Source: Variovorax ginsengisoli
GTDB taxonomy: Bacteria; Pseudomonadota; Gammaproteobacteria; Burkholderiales; Burkholderiaceae_C
Assembly: GCF_006438845.1 (NCBI RefSeq)
Contig: NZ_RCZJ01000009.1
Coordinates: forward strand, 1-64,000
Reading direction: 5' to 3'
DNA: 64,000 nucleotides
The first letter of the stretch is position 1. Every line of letters begins with the position of its first letter. Positions 23,799-33,349 of the stretch are shown piece by piece. The notes under the pieces were generated by a model. It did no database searches and had not been told where the DNA came from. It was given only the letters and a program-made list of their open reading frames with translations. The position numbers were made by a program, and so were the translations under genes.

Positions 23799-24539
23799 TT
23801 AGAACACCATCCCACCCGCCACATCGATCGTGGTCCCCGTGACCCAGCCCGCATCGTCGGACACCGCATAAGACACTGCCGCCGCGATGTCGCTCGGTTG
23901 CCCCACGCGGCCGAGCGGCGTCTTGCCGACCAGGTAGTCCGTCATGGGCTTGGCGGATTCGGCGTTGCCTTCGGTGGCGACGAAGCCAGGTGCGATGCCG
24001 ACGACGCGGATCCGGCGCGGCCCGAGTTCGGTGCCCAGCGTGCGCGTCAGCGTGTCGACCGCGCCCTTGGTGGCGCAGTAGACATGCACCATCGGCTGAG
24101 GGCTCTTGGCCACGCCGGAACTGATGTTGACGATGACGCCGCCCGCCGGCAGCACGCGGGCCGCCGCCTGGGTCACGAGCAGCAGGCCGCGGACGTTGAT
24201 GTTGAAGTGCTCGTCGATGCTGTCGGCCGTGATCGATTCGAGCGAGTCGACCTGGTAGACACCGGCGTTGTTGACCAGGATGTCGAGCCGTCCGAACTGG
24301 CTCAAGGCCGCATCGACCAGCGGTTGAATCTGTTCCGGCTTGCCGATGTCGGCCTTCACCGCGAAGGCCTTGCCGCCCGCCGCGACGATGGCCCGCACGA
24401 CGACGTCCGCGTCTTCGGCGCTCCGCGTGAAGTTGACGACGACCGCGGCGCCATCGGCGGCCAGACGCTTGGCGATGCCCGCGCCGATGCCTTTGGATGA
24501 ACCGGTGACGAGGGCGACCTTGCCGGAGAGATGGCGCAT
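23799..24539 (-). CDS. SDR-family oxidoreductase, FabG-like
   Basis: The 246-residue classical SDR has VTGSSKGIG (11-19), NNAG (90-93), catalytic Ser near 140, Y154 and K158 in YCATKGAVD, and the family end GTTIDVAGGMVF. It is a typical NAD(P)H-dependent ketone/alcohol oxidoreductase. A LysR gene is divergent 116 bases away, a common arrangement in which the regulator controls the SDR. The substrate is unknown. Confidence 0.9.
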   Translation of the reverse strand: MRHLSGKVALVTGSSKGIGAGIAKRLAADGAAVVVNFTRSAEDADVVVRAIVAAGGKAFAVKADIGKPEQIQPLVDAALSQFGRLDILVNNAGVYQVDSLESITADSIDEHFNINVRGLLLVTQAAARVLPAGGVIVNISSGVAKSPQPMVHVYCATKGAVDTLTRTLGTELGPRRIRVVGIAPGFVATEGNAESAKPMTDYLVGKTPLGRVGQPSDIAAAVSYAVSDDAGWVTGTTIDVAGGMVF

Positions 24540-24655
24540 GGGATGTCCTGGAAAGAGGGAAGTTGAAGGAGACGGGATGCACGTTAGTCCTGGCGGAGCT
24601 TTAGATAAATGGCATGCCACGGGACGCCTAATGAAGGACAGCTTCACAATCGGAC

Positions 24656-25549
24656 ATGTCTTCTGATCTGTTCCCCGCCATCGCCGCTTTCGCGCGCGTT
24701 GCGCACCACGCCAGCTTCACCCGCGCGGCCGCGGAGTTGGGCGTGTCGCCGTCGGCCTTGTCGCAGACCGTGCGCACGCTCGAAGGCCGGCTCGGCGTGC
24801 GGCTGCTCGACCGCTCGACGCGCCGCGTCGGCGTCACCGAAATCGGACAACGCTTCCTGTCGGACGCAAGGCTCGGGCTCTCGGCCCTGGAAAGCGCGAT
24901 CGACGCGGTGAACGAGAGCCGCGAACGGCCCGCCGGCCTGTTGCGGCTCAACCTGTCGCGCACCGCGGCCGACATCCTGGTGATGCCGCACTTCATGGCT
25001 TTCACAGAGGCCTTCCCCGACATCACGCTGGAGATGAACTGCGACAACGCGCTGCTCGATCTGGTCGGCAATGGCTTCGATGCAGGCATCCGGCTCGGCG
25101 AGAACCTGGCGCAGGACGTGGTGGCCGTTCCGCTGGGCAGCCGGCACCGCATCGCCACCGTGGCCGCACCGCGCTATCTCGAAGGCCGCACTTTGCCGCG
25201 CACGCCCGAAGACCTGAAGGCGCATCGCTGCCTGAACGCGCGCCTGGGCGGCAGCATCTATCGCTGGGAGTTCTCGCACAACGGCCGCGACTTCGACATA
25301 GAGACCACCGGCCCCCTGGTGACCAACGATGGCGACATCCTGCTGGCGGCGGTGCGTGCCGGCGCCGGCATCAGCTGCGTGTTCGAAGTCCAGGTGCAGG
25401 ACGACCTCTCAGCCGGTAGGCTGGTGCCACTGCTCAAACCGTGGTGGCCGACCTTTCCGGGTTTCTATCTTTACTACCCGAGCCGGCTGCACGTGCCGCG
25501 CAAGCTGCGCGTGTTCATCGACTTCATGCAGCAGCGGCTGAACGGGTAG
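24656..25549 (+). CDS. LysR-family regulator divergent from SDR gene
   Basis: The 297-residue protein has the LysR helix-turn-helix (AFARVAHHASFTRAAAELGV, SPSALSQTVRTLEGRLGVRL) and an effector domain starting near residue 92. The segment FDAGIRLGENLAQDVVAVPL is typical of the CrgA/DsdC-like branch that regulates neighbouring oxidoreductases. The space to the SDR start is 116 bases and should contain both promoters. Confidence 0.9.
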   Translation: MSSDLFPAIAAFARVAHHASFTRAAAELGVSPSALSQTVRTLEGRLGVRLLDRSTRRVGVTEIGQRFLSDARLGLSALESAIDAVNESRERPAGLLRLNLSRTAADILVMPHFMAFTEAFPDITLEMNCDNALLDLVGNGFDAGIRLGENLAQDVVAVPLGSRHRIATVAAPRYLEGRTLPRTPEDLKAHRCLNARLGGSIYRWEFSHNGRDFDIETTGPLVTNDGDILLAAVRAGAGISCVFEVQVQDDLSAGRLVPLLKPWWPTFPGFYLYYPSRLHVPRKLRVFIDFMQQRLNG

Positions 25550-25583
25550 CGCTTTCTGTGGGGCGGAAACATGGCGCGCCGCG

Positions 25584-26222
25584 TCACGTTCGAGCGCCGC
25601 CGGCTGTGGCTGCCAGGCGCGCGCGCAGGCCGGCGACCTCTGCCTCCAGTGAGACGACGCGATCACGCAGCGGCCGCACCGCTTCCGTCACTTCTTCTTC
25701 CGTGAAGCGCGGCGTGATGTGCTGCGGACAGTTCCAGTCGAAAGCCTCCAGTCGCACGCGGAAGATGCGTTCGAGCTTGGCCTTGTAGTCCGGCACGGTG
25801 ACGAGTTCCGTGAGGGCAGGGTCGGCGTCGAGCGCCACTTGCTCGACGCGGGCATAGATCTTCAGCCGGGCGCGCCGGGCATAGTCCATCAGAAAAAGGC
25901 ACGCGCGCCCGTCCGCCGTCAGGTTGCCCGTGCTGATGTACTGGCGATTGCCGCGGTAGTCGGCAAAGGCCAGCGTCCGCTCGTCGACCAGCTTCAGAAA
26001 GCCGCGCGGCCCGCCGCGATGCTGGACGTAGGGCCAGCCTGTTTCCGACACCGTGGCCATGTAGAAGCTGTCGCGCTCGGCGATGAACGCGGCTTCGTTC
26101 TCGGTGAACCGGTCGAAGTCTCGGTGGCCCCTGAAGTCTTCCCACAAATGGTCTGCGCCCATGGCTGCTTGCGCCGTGCGCACGCTGGGCGTCGATGCGA
26201 TGTTCATGAAACCGTAGGACAT
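25584..26222 (-). CDS. Pyridoxamine 5'-phosphate oxidase family protein
   Basis: The 212-residue protein has the flavin split-barrel pattern: FIAERDSFYMATVSETGWPY, VQHRGGPRGFLKLVDERTLA, FADYRGNRQYISTGNL, ending with a coiled-coil tail rich in Arg and Glu (LRDRVVSLEAEVAGLRARLA). Such FMN or F420-free proteins reduce or sense small molecules; true PdxH activity is not implied. It is divergent from the next LysR gene, 101 bases away, likely its regulator. Confidence 0.87.
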   Translation of the reverse strand: MSYGFMNIASTPSVRTAQAAMGADHLWEDFRGHRDFDRFTENEAAFIAERDSFYMATVSETGWPYVQHRGGPRGFLKLVDERTLAFADYRGNRQYISTGNLTADGRACLFLMDYARRARLKIYARVEQVALDADPALTELVTVPDYKAKLERIFRVRLEAFDWNCPQHITPRFTEEEVTEAVRPLRDRVVSLEAEVAGLRARLAATAGGART

Positions 26223-26323
26223 GGAGGCCTCCCATTGAAGAAGCCTCGATGTTCCACCTTTCCGGTGAATTGGATAATCCCGAACATTCGAGCAACGCTC
26301 TCCCGGAATTTGGAAGGATGACC

Positions 26324-27247
26324 ATGGACCGCCTCGAGGCCATGTCGATGCTGGTGTCCGTCACCGAAAGCGGCAGCCTGTCCGCCGCCGCCCGTGCGCT
26401 ACAAGTGCCGCTCGCCACGCTCAGCCGCAAGATCTCGGACCTCGAGACGCAGCTCGGCACCCGTCTGCTGATCCGCACCACGCGCAAGATCAGCCTGACC
26501 GATTCCGGCGTGACCTACGTGGCCGCCGCCCGCCGCATCCTCGAGCAGGTCGACGAGGCCGAGCGCACGGCCGCTGGCGAGTTCACGGTGCCCAAGGGCG
26601 AGCTGGTGGTCACGGCGCCGGTCATGTTCGGCCGCCTGCACGTGCTGCCCGTCGTGGCCGAGTTCCTGGCGGCGTTCCCCGAGATCGATGTCCGGCTGGC
26701 ATTGGCAGACCGCAACGTGAATCTCGTCGACGACCACGTCGACATGGCGGTACGCATCGGCAAGCTGCCCGACAGTTCGATGGTCGCCACCGCCATCGGC
26801 GTGATGCGCTGGGTCACGTGCGCCAGTCCCGCGTTGCTGGCCGCGCAGGGCGTGCCGCAGGCGCCGGGCGATCTGTCGCGCTGGCCGAGCGTGGTGGTCG
26901 GCGCGTCGCTGCCGTCGCCGCTTTGGCGCTTCCGGCATCCGGATTCGGGCGCGCCGATCGACGTGCAGGTCCGTTCTCGCCTGGCCGTCACGACCCCCGA
27001 GGCCGCGGCCGAAGCGGCGAGCCTGTCGGTGGGCGTCGCGCGGCTGCTGCACTACCAGGTGGCCGATGCGGTGCGACAAGGCCGGCTTCAGATCATGCTG
27101 GCGCGCTACGAGCCGGAGCCTGCGCCCGTGCACTTGATGCACGTTTCGCGCGGCCAGATGCCGTTGAAGATGCGCCGCTTTCTCGACTTCGCGGCGCCGC
27201 GGCTGCGGCGCGCCATCGAGGCCGATGCGTCGACTGCCCCGGAGTGA
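26324..27247 (+). CDS. LysR-family regulator divergent from PNPOx-like gene
   Basis: The 307-residue LysR protein begins MDRLEAMSMLVSVTESGSLS with helix-turn-helix (PLATLSRKISDLETQLGTRL) and an effector domain with VDMAVRIGKLPDSSMVATAI. The start at 26324 is chosen over 26318 because GGAAGG lies six bases before it. It likely controls the divergent pyridoxamine-oxidase-like gene. Confidence 0.9.
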   Translation: MDRLEAMSMLVSVTESGSLSAAARALQVPLATLSRKISDLETQLGTRLLIRTTRKISLTDSGVTYVAAARRILEQVDEAERTAAGEFTVPKGELVVTAPVMFGRLHVLPVVAEFLAAFPEIDVRLALADRNVNLVDDHVDMAVRIGKLPDSSMVATAIGVMRWVTCASPALLAAQGVPQAPGDLSRWPSVVVGASLPSPLWRFRHPDSGAPIDVQVRSRLAVTTPEAAAEAASLSVGVARLLHYQVADAVRQGRLQIMLARYEPEPAPVHLMHVSRGQMPLKMRRFLDFAAPRLRRAIEADASTAPE

Positions 27248-27320
27248 CGCGACGCGAGGCCGTCGCAGGTCTATTCCCTATGGGGGTGGACCCATCCCCG
27301 CCTCGGCTATCGTCCGTTCC

Positions 27321-29837
27321 ATGAACTCCTCCCTCCGCCTCGGTTGGCGCACCCTCTGGCGCGATCTGCGCGCTGGCGAGCTGCGGCTTCTCATCGTTGC
27401 CGTGCTGCTCGCGGTGGCTGCGCTCACGGCCGTCGGCTTCTTCGCCGACCGGCTCAAGGGCGGGTTGCAGCGTGATGCGCGGCAGTTGCTGGGCGGCGAT
27501 GCGGTGCTGGCCAGCGACAACCCGACGCCGGAGGCCTTCGTCGAGCGTGCCAAGGCGCTGGGCCTGGAGACCACGTCGACCTATGGCTTCCCGACCATGG
27601 CCCGCGCCTCCGATGCGCAGGGTGGCGCGAGCAAGCTGGTGTCGCTGAAGGCGGTGACGACCGGCTACCCGCTGCGCGGCAGCGTGCAGGTCGCGACCAC
27701 GAGCGACGGCGCCGGCCAGGCCACGCGGGACGTGCCGGCACCGGGCGAAACCTGGGTCGACGCGTCGCTGCTCGAATCGTTGGGCCTGAAGGTCGGCGAC
27801 ACGCTGCTGCTGGGCGACACCGGCCTGCGCGTGTCGCGCGTGATCACGCTGGAGCCGGACCGGGGCGGCGGCTTCGCGAGCTTCTCGCCGCGCGTGATGC
27901 TCAACCAGGCCGACGTGGCGCGCACCGGGCTCGTGCAGCCGGCCAGCCGGGTCAATTACCGCTTTGCGGTGGCGGGCGAGGAGGGCGCGGTGAAGCGCTT
28001 CAGCGACTGGGCCGACGCCTCGCTCAAGCGCGGCGAGCTGCGCGGCGCGCGGCTCGAATCCTTCGAGAGCGGCCGGCCGGAGATGCGCCAGACGCTCGAC
28101 CGCGCCGAGAAATTTCTCAACCTGGTGGCGCTGCTTGCGGCGCTGCTGAGCGCGGTGGCGGTGGCGCTGGCGGCGCGCGGCTTCGCGGCCAGCCACCTCG
28201 ACGACTGCGCCATGCTGCGCGTGCTGGGCCAGAGCCAGCGCACCATCGCCGGCGCCTACGCCTTCGAGTTCTTCATCGTCGGGCTGGTGGCGAGCGGGCT
28301 GGGCGTGGCGATCGGCTTCGGCGTGCACTACGCCTTCGTGCTGCTGCTGGCCGGCCTGGTCGAAACGGCGTTGCCGGCCCCCACGCTGTGGCCGGTGGCC
28401 TTCGGCCTTGGAATGGGGCTGGTGCTGCTGTTCACCTTCGGGCTGCCGCCCGTGCTGCAACTGGCCAAGGTGCCGCCGCTGCGCGTCATCCGGCGCGATG
28501 TCGGCGGCCTCAAGCCCGCTTCGCTCGCGGTGCTGGGCATCGGCGCGCTGGGCTTCGTGGCGATGCTGCTCGCGGCCAGCAGCGACCTGAAGCTGGGGCT
28601 GATCGCGGTCGGCGGCTTCGCGGGCGCGGTGGCGGTGTTCGCGGTGCTGAGCTGGGTTGCCGTGAAGGTGCTGCGCCGCAGCGTCAACGAGACGACGGCG
28701 CCGCGCTGGCTGGTGCTGGCCACGCGGCAGATCTCGGCGCGGCCGGTGTACGCGGTGGTGCAGGTCAGCGCGCTGGCGGTCGGTCTGCTGGCGCTGGTGC
28801 TGCTGGTGCTGCTGCGCACCGACCTGGTGTCGAGCTGGCGCCGCGCGACGCCGCCCGACGCGCCCAACCGCTTCGTCATCAACGTGATGCCCGACCAGAG
28901 CGAGGCCTTCCAGAAGTCGCTGCGCGACGGCGGCGTACAGAAGTTCGACTGGTACCCCATGATCCGCGGCCGACTGGTCGCCATCAACGACAAGCCCATC
29001 TCGCCCGACGACTACACCGAAGACCGCGCCACGCGCCTGGTCGACCGCGAGTTCAACCTGAGCAACAGCGCCGAGGCACCGCCGCACAACGGCATCACCG
29101 CCGGCGCCTGGAAGCCCAACGCACCGGGCGAGGTGAGCGTGGAAGACGGCCTGGCCGAGACGCTGGGTCTGAAGCTGGGCGACACGCTGCGCTTCGACAT
29201 CGGCGGCATCCAGAACGACGCGCGCATCACCTCGCTGCGCAAGGTCGACTGGGGCTCGCTGCATGCCAACTTCTTCGTGATGTACACGGTGGCCGAGCTG
29301 CCCGACGTGCCGGTGACCTACATGGGCGCCTTCCGCGCGCCCGAGACCAAGGGCTTCGACAACGCGCTGGTGCGCGCCTACCCGAACGTGACCAACGTCG
29401 ACATGAGCGCGACCATCGGCCAGGTGCAACGGGTGCTCGACCAAGTGATCCGCGCGGTCGAATTCCTGTTCGGCTTCACGCTTGCGGCCGGGCTGGTGGT
29501 GCTGTTCGCGGCGGTCACGGCCACGCGCGAGGAGCGGGCGCGCGAGTTTGCGGTGATGCGCGCGGTGGGCGCGCGTGCGTCGCTGCTGCGGCAGGTGCAG
29601 CGCGCCGAGCTGGTGGGCGTGGGCCTGCTGGCGGGCTTCCTGGCGAGCATCGCCGCCTCGGCCATCGGTTGGGGGCTGGCGCGCTACGTGTTCGACTTCA
29701 CCTGGACCGCGTCGCTGTGGGTGCCGATCGCCGGTGCGCTCGCCGGCGCGGTGCTTGCTTTGGCGGCCGGCTGGTGGGGCCTGCGCGAGGTGCTGAACCG
29801 GCCGGTGGTCGACACGCTGCGGCGCGCGGCCGAATAG
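27321..29837 (+). CDS. ABC transporter permease with two FtsX domains, YbbP-like
   Basis: The 838-residue protein has an N-terminal membrane span, a large periplasmic domain, and two FtsX blocks of about four spans each (about residues 260-480 and 700-835), the layout of YbbP/LolC-type MacB-fold permeases. Motifs include DDCAMLRVLGQSQRTIAGAY and REFAVMRAVGARASLLRQVQ at matching places in each half. Such permeases work with a YbbA-like ATPase on lipid or lipoprotein transport from the inner membrane, but no ATPase gene adjoins this one. Confidence 0.87.
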   Translation: MNSSLRLGWRTLWRDLRAGELRLLIVAVLLAVAALTAVGFFADRLKGGLQRDARQLLGGDAVLASDNPTPEAFVERAKALGLETTSTYGFPTMARASDAQGGASKLVSLKAVTTGYPLRGSVQVATTSDGAGQATRDVPAPGETWVDASLLESLGLKVGDTLLLGDTGLRVSRVITLEPDRGGGFASFSPRVMLNQADVARTGLVQPASRVNYRFAVAGEEGAVKRFSDWADASLKRGELRGARLESFESGRPEMRQTLDRAEKFLNLVALLAALLSAVAVALAARGFAASHLDDCAMLRVLGQSQRTIAGAYAFEFFIVGLVASGLGVAIGFGVHYAFVLLLAGLVETALPAPTLWPVAFGLGMGLVLLFTFGLPPVLQLAKVPPLRVIRRDVGGLKPASLAVLGIGALGFVAMLLAASSDLKLGLIAVGGFAGAVAVFAVLSWVAVKVLRRSVNETTAPRWLVLATRQISARPVYAVVQVSALAVGLLALVLLVLLRTDLVSSWRRATPPDAPNRFVINVMPDQSEAFQKSLRDGGVQKFDWYPMIRGRLVAINDKPISPDDYTEDRATRLVDREFNLSNSAEAPPHNGITAGAWKPNAPGEVSVEDGLAETLGLKLGDTLRFDIGGIQNDARITSLRKVDWGSLHANFFVMYTVAELPDVPVTYMGAFRAPETKGFDNALVRAYPNVTNVDMSATIGQVQRVLDQVIRAVEFLFGFTLAAGLVVLFAAVTATREERAREFAVMRAVGARASLLRQVQRAELVGVGLLAGFLASIAASAIGWGLARYVFDFTWTASLWVPIAGALAGAVLALAAGWWGLREVLNRPVVDTLRRAAE

Positions 29838-29861
29838 CGCTTCGGGCTTGCATGCTGGGGC

Positions 29862-30962
29862 TCAGGCTGCAGGCTTGCGGTCCTTGAAGGTCCACCACGG
29901 CAGCAGCGCGCTCAGCGACTGCACTTCGCCGCTGGCCACGCTCTCGTAGCCGGGCAGCGTGCCCAGCAGATGCTGCCACTGCGCGCCGCGCAGCACGGTG
30001 ATCAGCGCCTTGATGGCGGGCTGCTTCAGCGCGTCTTTCAGGCAGGCCAGGTGGTAGCGCTCGGCCACCAGCGGCACGAAGCCCAGGCCCGCGGCGCGTG
30101 CGGCCGACTCCAGACCCAGCCCGGCTTCGGCCTCGCCCGATGCCACCGCATGCGCCACTGCGGCGTGCGACGGCTCGACGCGGTCGTGGCCCTCGACGGC
30201 GTCGGGCGACAGCGTGGCGTCGGCCAGCAGCTCGTCGAACAGCAGCCGCGTGCCAGTGCCGATCGCTCGGTTGACATAGCGCGCGCGCCGCTGCACCACG
30301 TCGCCCAGCGTGCGCAGCGCGAGCGGGTTGCCGGTCGCCACGATCAGGCCCTGCGTTCGCCGCGCGAAGCCGATCAGCTTGTGTTGGCCCGGCTTGAGCA
30401 GCGGCTGGTAGGTGCGTTGCGCCAGCGAGCCGCGCGGCGGCCGCTCCAGCGTGTGAAAGCCGGCCATCACGCAGCGGCCCTGGTTGAGCGCGCGGATTGC
30501 GTCGACGCTGCCGGTGAACTGGATGTCCAGCTGCAGCCGTTCACTCGCGGCCTGCGTGCGCAGCAGCGCCAGCGCGTCGTCGTGGCTGGCCTGCAGGCTG
30601 AGCACGTGCGTGCGCGGGTCGAAGGCGACCGCGAAGGCGCGTTCGAGCTCGGCGTGCAGCGCCTCGATCTGTGGCGCGAGCCGCGCCTGCGCCTGGCGCT
30701 CGGCCCACAGCAGCTTGTCGCCGAACTCGGACAGGTGCGCGCGCTGGCCTTGCTCGCTCACCACCAACGGATGGCCCAGCGTTTCTTCCCAGCGCTTGAG
30801 CTCGCCCCACACGTGCCGGTACGACAGGCCGACAGCGCGTGCGGCCGCCGAGATCGAGCCGTGGTCGCGCACGGCCTGCAGCAGCGTCATCAGCGGGTTC
30901 CGCACCATGGCGCGGCCACTGCGGCGGGGCGCGATGACGTAGGAGAGTTCGATGGACTGCAC
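29862..30962 (-). CDS. ModE-like regulator with periplasmic-binding-like sensor domain
   Basis: The 366-residue protein joins a ModE/LysR-type winged helix (MTLLQAVRDHGSISAAARAV, then SYRHVWGELKRWEE) to a substrate-binding-like domain (about residues 115-330, PF12727 type) containing NRAIGTGTRLLFDELLADAT. The GTG start at 30962 is chosen because relatives begin near SIELSYVIAPRR. It is divergent from tupBCA with a perfect palindrome in the gap and should control them in response to tungstate, molybdate or molybdopterin. Confidence 0.85.
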   Translation of the reverse strand: MQSIELSYVIAPRRSGRAMVRNPLMTLLQAVRDHGSISAAARAVGLSYRHVWGELKRWEETLGHPLVVSEQGQRAHLSEFGDKLLWAERQAQARLAPQIEALHAELERAFAVAFDPRTHVLSLQASHDDALALLRTQAASERLQLDIQFTGSVDAIRALNQGRCVMAGFHTLERPPRGSLAQRTYQPLLKPGQHKLIGFARRTQGLIVATGNPLALRTLGDVVQRRARYVNRAIGTGTRLLFDELLADATLSPDAVEGHDRVEPSHAAVAHAVASGEAEAGLGLESAARAAGLGFVPLVAERYHLACLKDALKQPAIKALITVLRGAQWQHLLGTLPGYESVASGEVQSLSALLPWWTFKDRKPAA

Positions 30963-31015
30963 GAGGTAATGAAAGCGAGGAGGGCGCGTGGGCTGCGGCG
31001 CGATTATCCGCACCC

Positions 31016-31039
31016 ACCTATGCAACGCCATGCATAGGT
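31016..31039. promoter_or_regulatory. Perfect palindromic operator upstream of tupB
   Basis: ACCTATGCA (31016-31024) and TGCATAGGT (31031-31039) are perfect inverted arms of nine bases separated by six. The site lies 39 bases before the tupB start and 54 before the divergent regulator start, overlapping where both promoters should be. A dimeric ModE-like repressor is the obvious binder. Confidence 0.78.
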
Positions 31040-31077
31040 CTGCAGGTCGCGCGACACGATACTCGCCCGCACCCACG

Positions 31078-31818
31078 ATGAACACATTCACCGACAGCGT
31101 TGCCGCCGCTGCGCGCCTGATGGCATCCGCCGATCCGGTGCTGTTCGCCATCGTCGGCCGCTCGCTGGCCGTCAGCGCCAGCGCCTGCGTGCTGGCCTGC
31201 GGCTTCGGGCTGCTGCTCGGTGCTTGGCTCGCCGTGGCGCGCTTCAAGGGTCGCGCCGTGGTGCTGGCGGTGCTCAACACCTTTCTCGCGCTGCCCTCGG
31301 TGGTGGTGGGCCTCGTGATCTACCTGCTGCTGTCGCGCTCGGGGCCGCTGGGCTTCCTGGGGTGGCTCTTCTCCTTCAAGGCGATGGTGCTGGCGCAGAC
31401 GGTGCTGGTGCTGCCGATGGTCACCGCGCTCACGCGCCAGGTCATCGAAGACGCCGACCGCGGGCACGGCGAGCAGCTGCGCTCGCTCGGGGCCGGGCCG
31501 CTGCTGCGTTCGCTGCTGATCGCCGCCGACGAGCGCTACGCACTGATCACCGTGCTGATCGCCGCCTTCGGCCGCGCCGTGTCGGAGGTCGGTGCGGTGA
31601 TGGTGGTGGGCGGCAACATCGACGGCTTCACTCGCGTCATGACCACGGCCATCGCGCTGGAGACCAGCAAGGGCGACCTGCCGCTGGCCGTCGCATTGGG
31701 CCTCGTTCTGCTGCTGGTGGTGCTGGTTTTGAACCTGGCCATTGCCGCGCTGCGCGCCTGGCGCGAACGCGCCGACGGTGGCGTGGCCGAGGCGATGCGC
31801 GGAGGATTGGGCGCATGA
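31078..31818 (+). CDS. tupB: Tungstate/molybdate ABC permease
   Basis: The 246-residue inner-membrane protein has about five to six spans and the permease loop EQLRSLGAGPLLRSLLIAAD, which contacts the ATPase. GRAVSEVGAVMVVGGNIDGF is diagnostic of TupB/WtpB-type permeases. It is followed by tupC (four-base overlap) and tupA. The complex imports tungstate for tungsten or molybdenum enzymes. Confidence 0.9.
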   Translation: MNTFTDSVAAAARLMASADPVLFAIVGRSLAVSASACVLACGFGLLLGAWLAVARFKGRAVVLAVLNTFLALPSVVVGLVIYLLLSRSGPLGFLGWLFSFKAMVLAQTVLVLPMVTALTRQVIEDADRGHGEQLRSLGAGPLLRSLLIAADERYALITVLIAAFGRAVSEVGAVMVVGGNIDGFTRVMTTAIALETSKGDLPLAVALGLVLLLVVLVLNLAIAALRAWRERADGGVAEAMRGGLGA

Positions 31819-32507
31819 GCGCGGCGCTTTTCGCGCTGCAGGACGTGGAAGTGCGCTTCGGCCAGGTGCCGGCCTTGCGCGGCGCCACGCTGTCGATCGG
31901 GCAGGGCGAGCGCGTGGCGTTGATCGGCGCCAACGGCAGCGGCAAGAGCACGTTGCTGCGGCTGCTGCATGGGCTGGTGCCGCACGCCTCGGGCGTGCTG
32001 CTGCAAAGCGCCCCGCGCTCCCGTCAGGCGATGCTTTTCCAGCGCCCGCACATGCTGCGCGCCAGCGTGGCGACCAACGTCGCGCTCGCGCTTTGGCTGC
32101 GCGGCGGTGGGTGGCGGGCGGCCCGACGGGCTGCGCACGAGGCGCTGGGCCGCGTCGGAATGACCGACCTCGCTGCGCGCAACGCCCGCACGCTGTCGGG
32201 TGGCCAGCAGCAGCGGCTCGCGCTGGCGCGTGCCTGGGCGCTGCACCCCGAAGTGCTGCTGCTCGACGAGCCGACGGCCAGCCTCGACCCGACCGCCAAG
32301 CGCGAGGTCGAAGCGCTCATCGCCGAGGCCGCCGAAGGCCGCACGCTGATCTTCGCCAGCCACAACCTCGGGCAGGTCAAGCGGCTCGCCACGCGCGTTG
32401 TCTACCTCGAGCAGGGCCGCGTGGTGGCCGACCTGCCCGTGCACGATTTCTTTCACGGGCCCCTGCCGGAAGAGGCCCATCTGTTCGTCAAAGGAGAACT
32501 CGCATGA
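31815..32507 (+). CDS. tupC: Tungstate/molybdate ABC ATP-binding protein
   Basis: The 230-residue ATPase has Walker A GANGSGKST, signature LSGGQQQRLALARA, Walker B VLLLDEPTASLD and the switch His in FASHNLGQ. It lacks the C-terminal oxyanion-binding domain found in ModC, as expected for TupC. It overlaps tupB and tupA by four bases each, giving a strict permease-ATPase-receptor order. Confidence 0.9.
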   Translation: MSAALFALQDVEVRFGQVPALRGATLSIGQGERVALIGANGSGKSTLLRLLHGLVPHASGVLLQSAPRSRQAMLFQRPHMLRASVATNVALALWLRGGGWRAARRAAHEALGRVGMTDLAARNARTLSGGQQQRLALARAWALHPEVLLLDEPTASLDPTAKREVEALIAEAAEGRTLIFASHNLGQVKRLATRVVYLEQGRVVADLPVHDFFHGPLPEEAHLFVKGELA

Positions 32508-33349
32508 CCTTCAAATTCCTCCAGCGCGTGATGCGCCCCGTGGCTGCCGCCGTGGCTTTCATCGCCTTCAGTGCCGCGGCCCAGGCCGGCACCATCACCA
32601 TGGCCTCGACGACATCGACCGAGCAGTCGGGCCTGTTCACGGTCCTGCTGCCGGCCTTCAAGCAGGCCACCGGCGTCGACACCAAGGTGGTGGCGGTGGG
32701 CACCGGCCAGGCCATCGACATGGCTCGGCGCGGCGATGCCGACGTGCTCTTCGTGCACGACACCGCGGCCGAGGAAAAGTTCGTCGCCGAAGGCTTCGCG
32801 GCCCAGCGGCTTCCCGTCATGTACAACGACTTCGTGCTGATCGGGCCGAAGACTGATCCCGTCGGCGTGAAGGGCAACGACATCGTCGCGGCGCTCAAGA
32901 AGATCGCGGGCGCGAACGCGCCCTTCGTCTCGCGCGGCGACAAGAGCGGCACCGACGCCGCCGAGCGCCGTCTCTGGACGCAGACCGGCGTGGCCGACGC
33001 CGGCCAGCCGGTGCCCAACGACAAGAAGGGTGGCGGCTACAAGGAATGCGGCTGCGGCATGGGTCCGGCGCTGAACATCGCGGCGTCGAGCGGCAGCTAC
33101 GTGCTGGCCGACCGCGGCACTTGGCTGAGCTTCAAGAACCGCGCCGACCTAACGGTGGTGGTCGAGGGCGACAAGCGCCTGTTCAATCAGTACGGCGTGA
33201 TGGTGGTGAGCCCGACCAAATTTCCGAACCTCAACAGCGCCGACGCGCAGAAGTTCGTCGACTGGGTGACGTCACCGGCCGGTCAGTCGACCATCTCGGC
33301 CTACAAGATCGGCGGCGAGCAGCTGTTCTTCCCGAACGCTGCGAAGTGA
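32504..33349 (+). CDS. tupA: Tungstate-binding periplasmic receptor
   Basis: The 281-residue protein has a signal peptide (about 1-28, ending AQA) and begins the mature part with GTITMASTTSTEQSGL, the TTTS-type motif that binds the oxyanion in TupA. FVSRGDKSGTDAAERRLW and YVLADRGTWLSF are further family marks. It delivers tungstate, or less likely molybdate, to TupBC. Confidence 0.92.
   Translation: MTFKFLQRVMRPVAAAVAFIAFSAAAQAGTITMASTTSTEQSGLFTVLLPAFKQATGVDTKVVAVGTGQAIDMARRGDADVLFVHDTAAEEKFVAEGFAAQRLPVMYNDFVLIGPKTDPVGVKGNDIVAALKKIAGANAPFVSRGDKSGTDAAERRLWTQTGVADAGQPVPNDKKGGGYKECGCGMGPALNIAASSGSYVLADRGTWLSFKNRADLTVVVEGDKRLFNQYGVMVVSPTKFPNLNSADAQKFVDWVTSPAGQSTISAYKIGGEQLFFPNAAK

Noticed and set aside
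27093..29444. Very long minus-strand open frame (about 780 codons)
   Set aside because: It is antisense to the FtsX-type permease and translates to a His/Arg/Gln-rich, featureless chain, a common artefact of GC-rich third positions.
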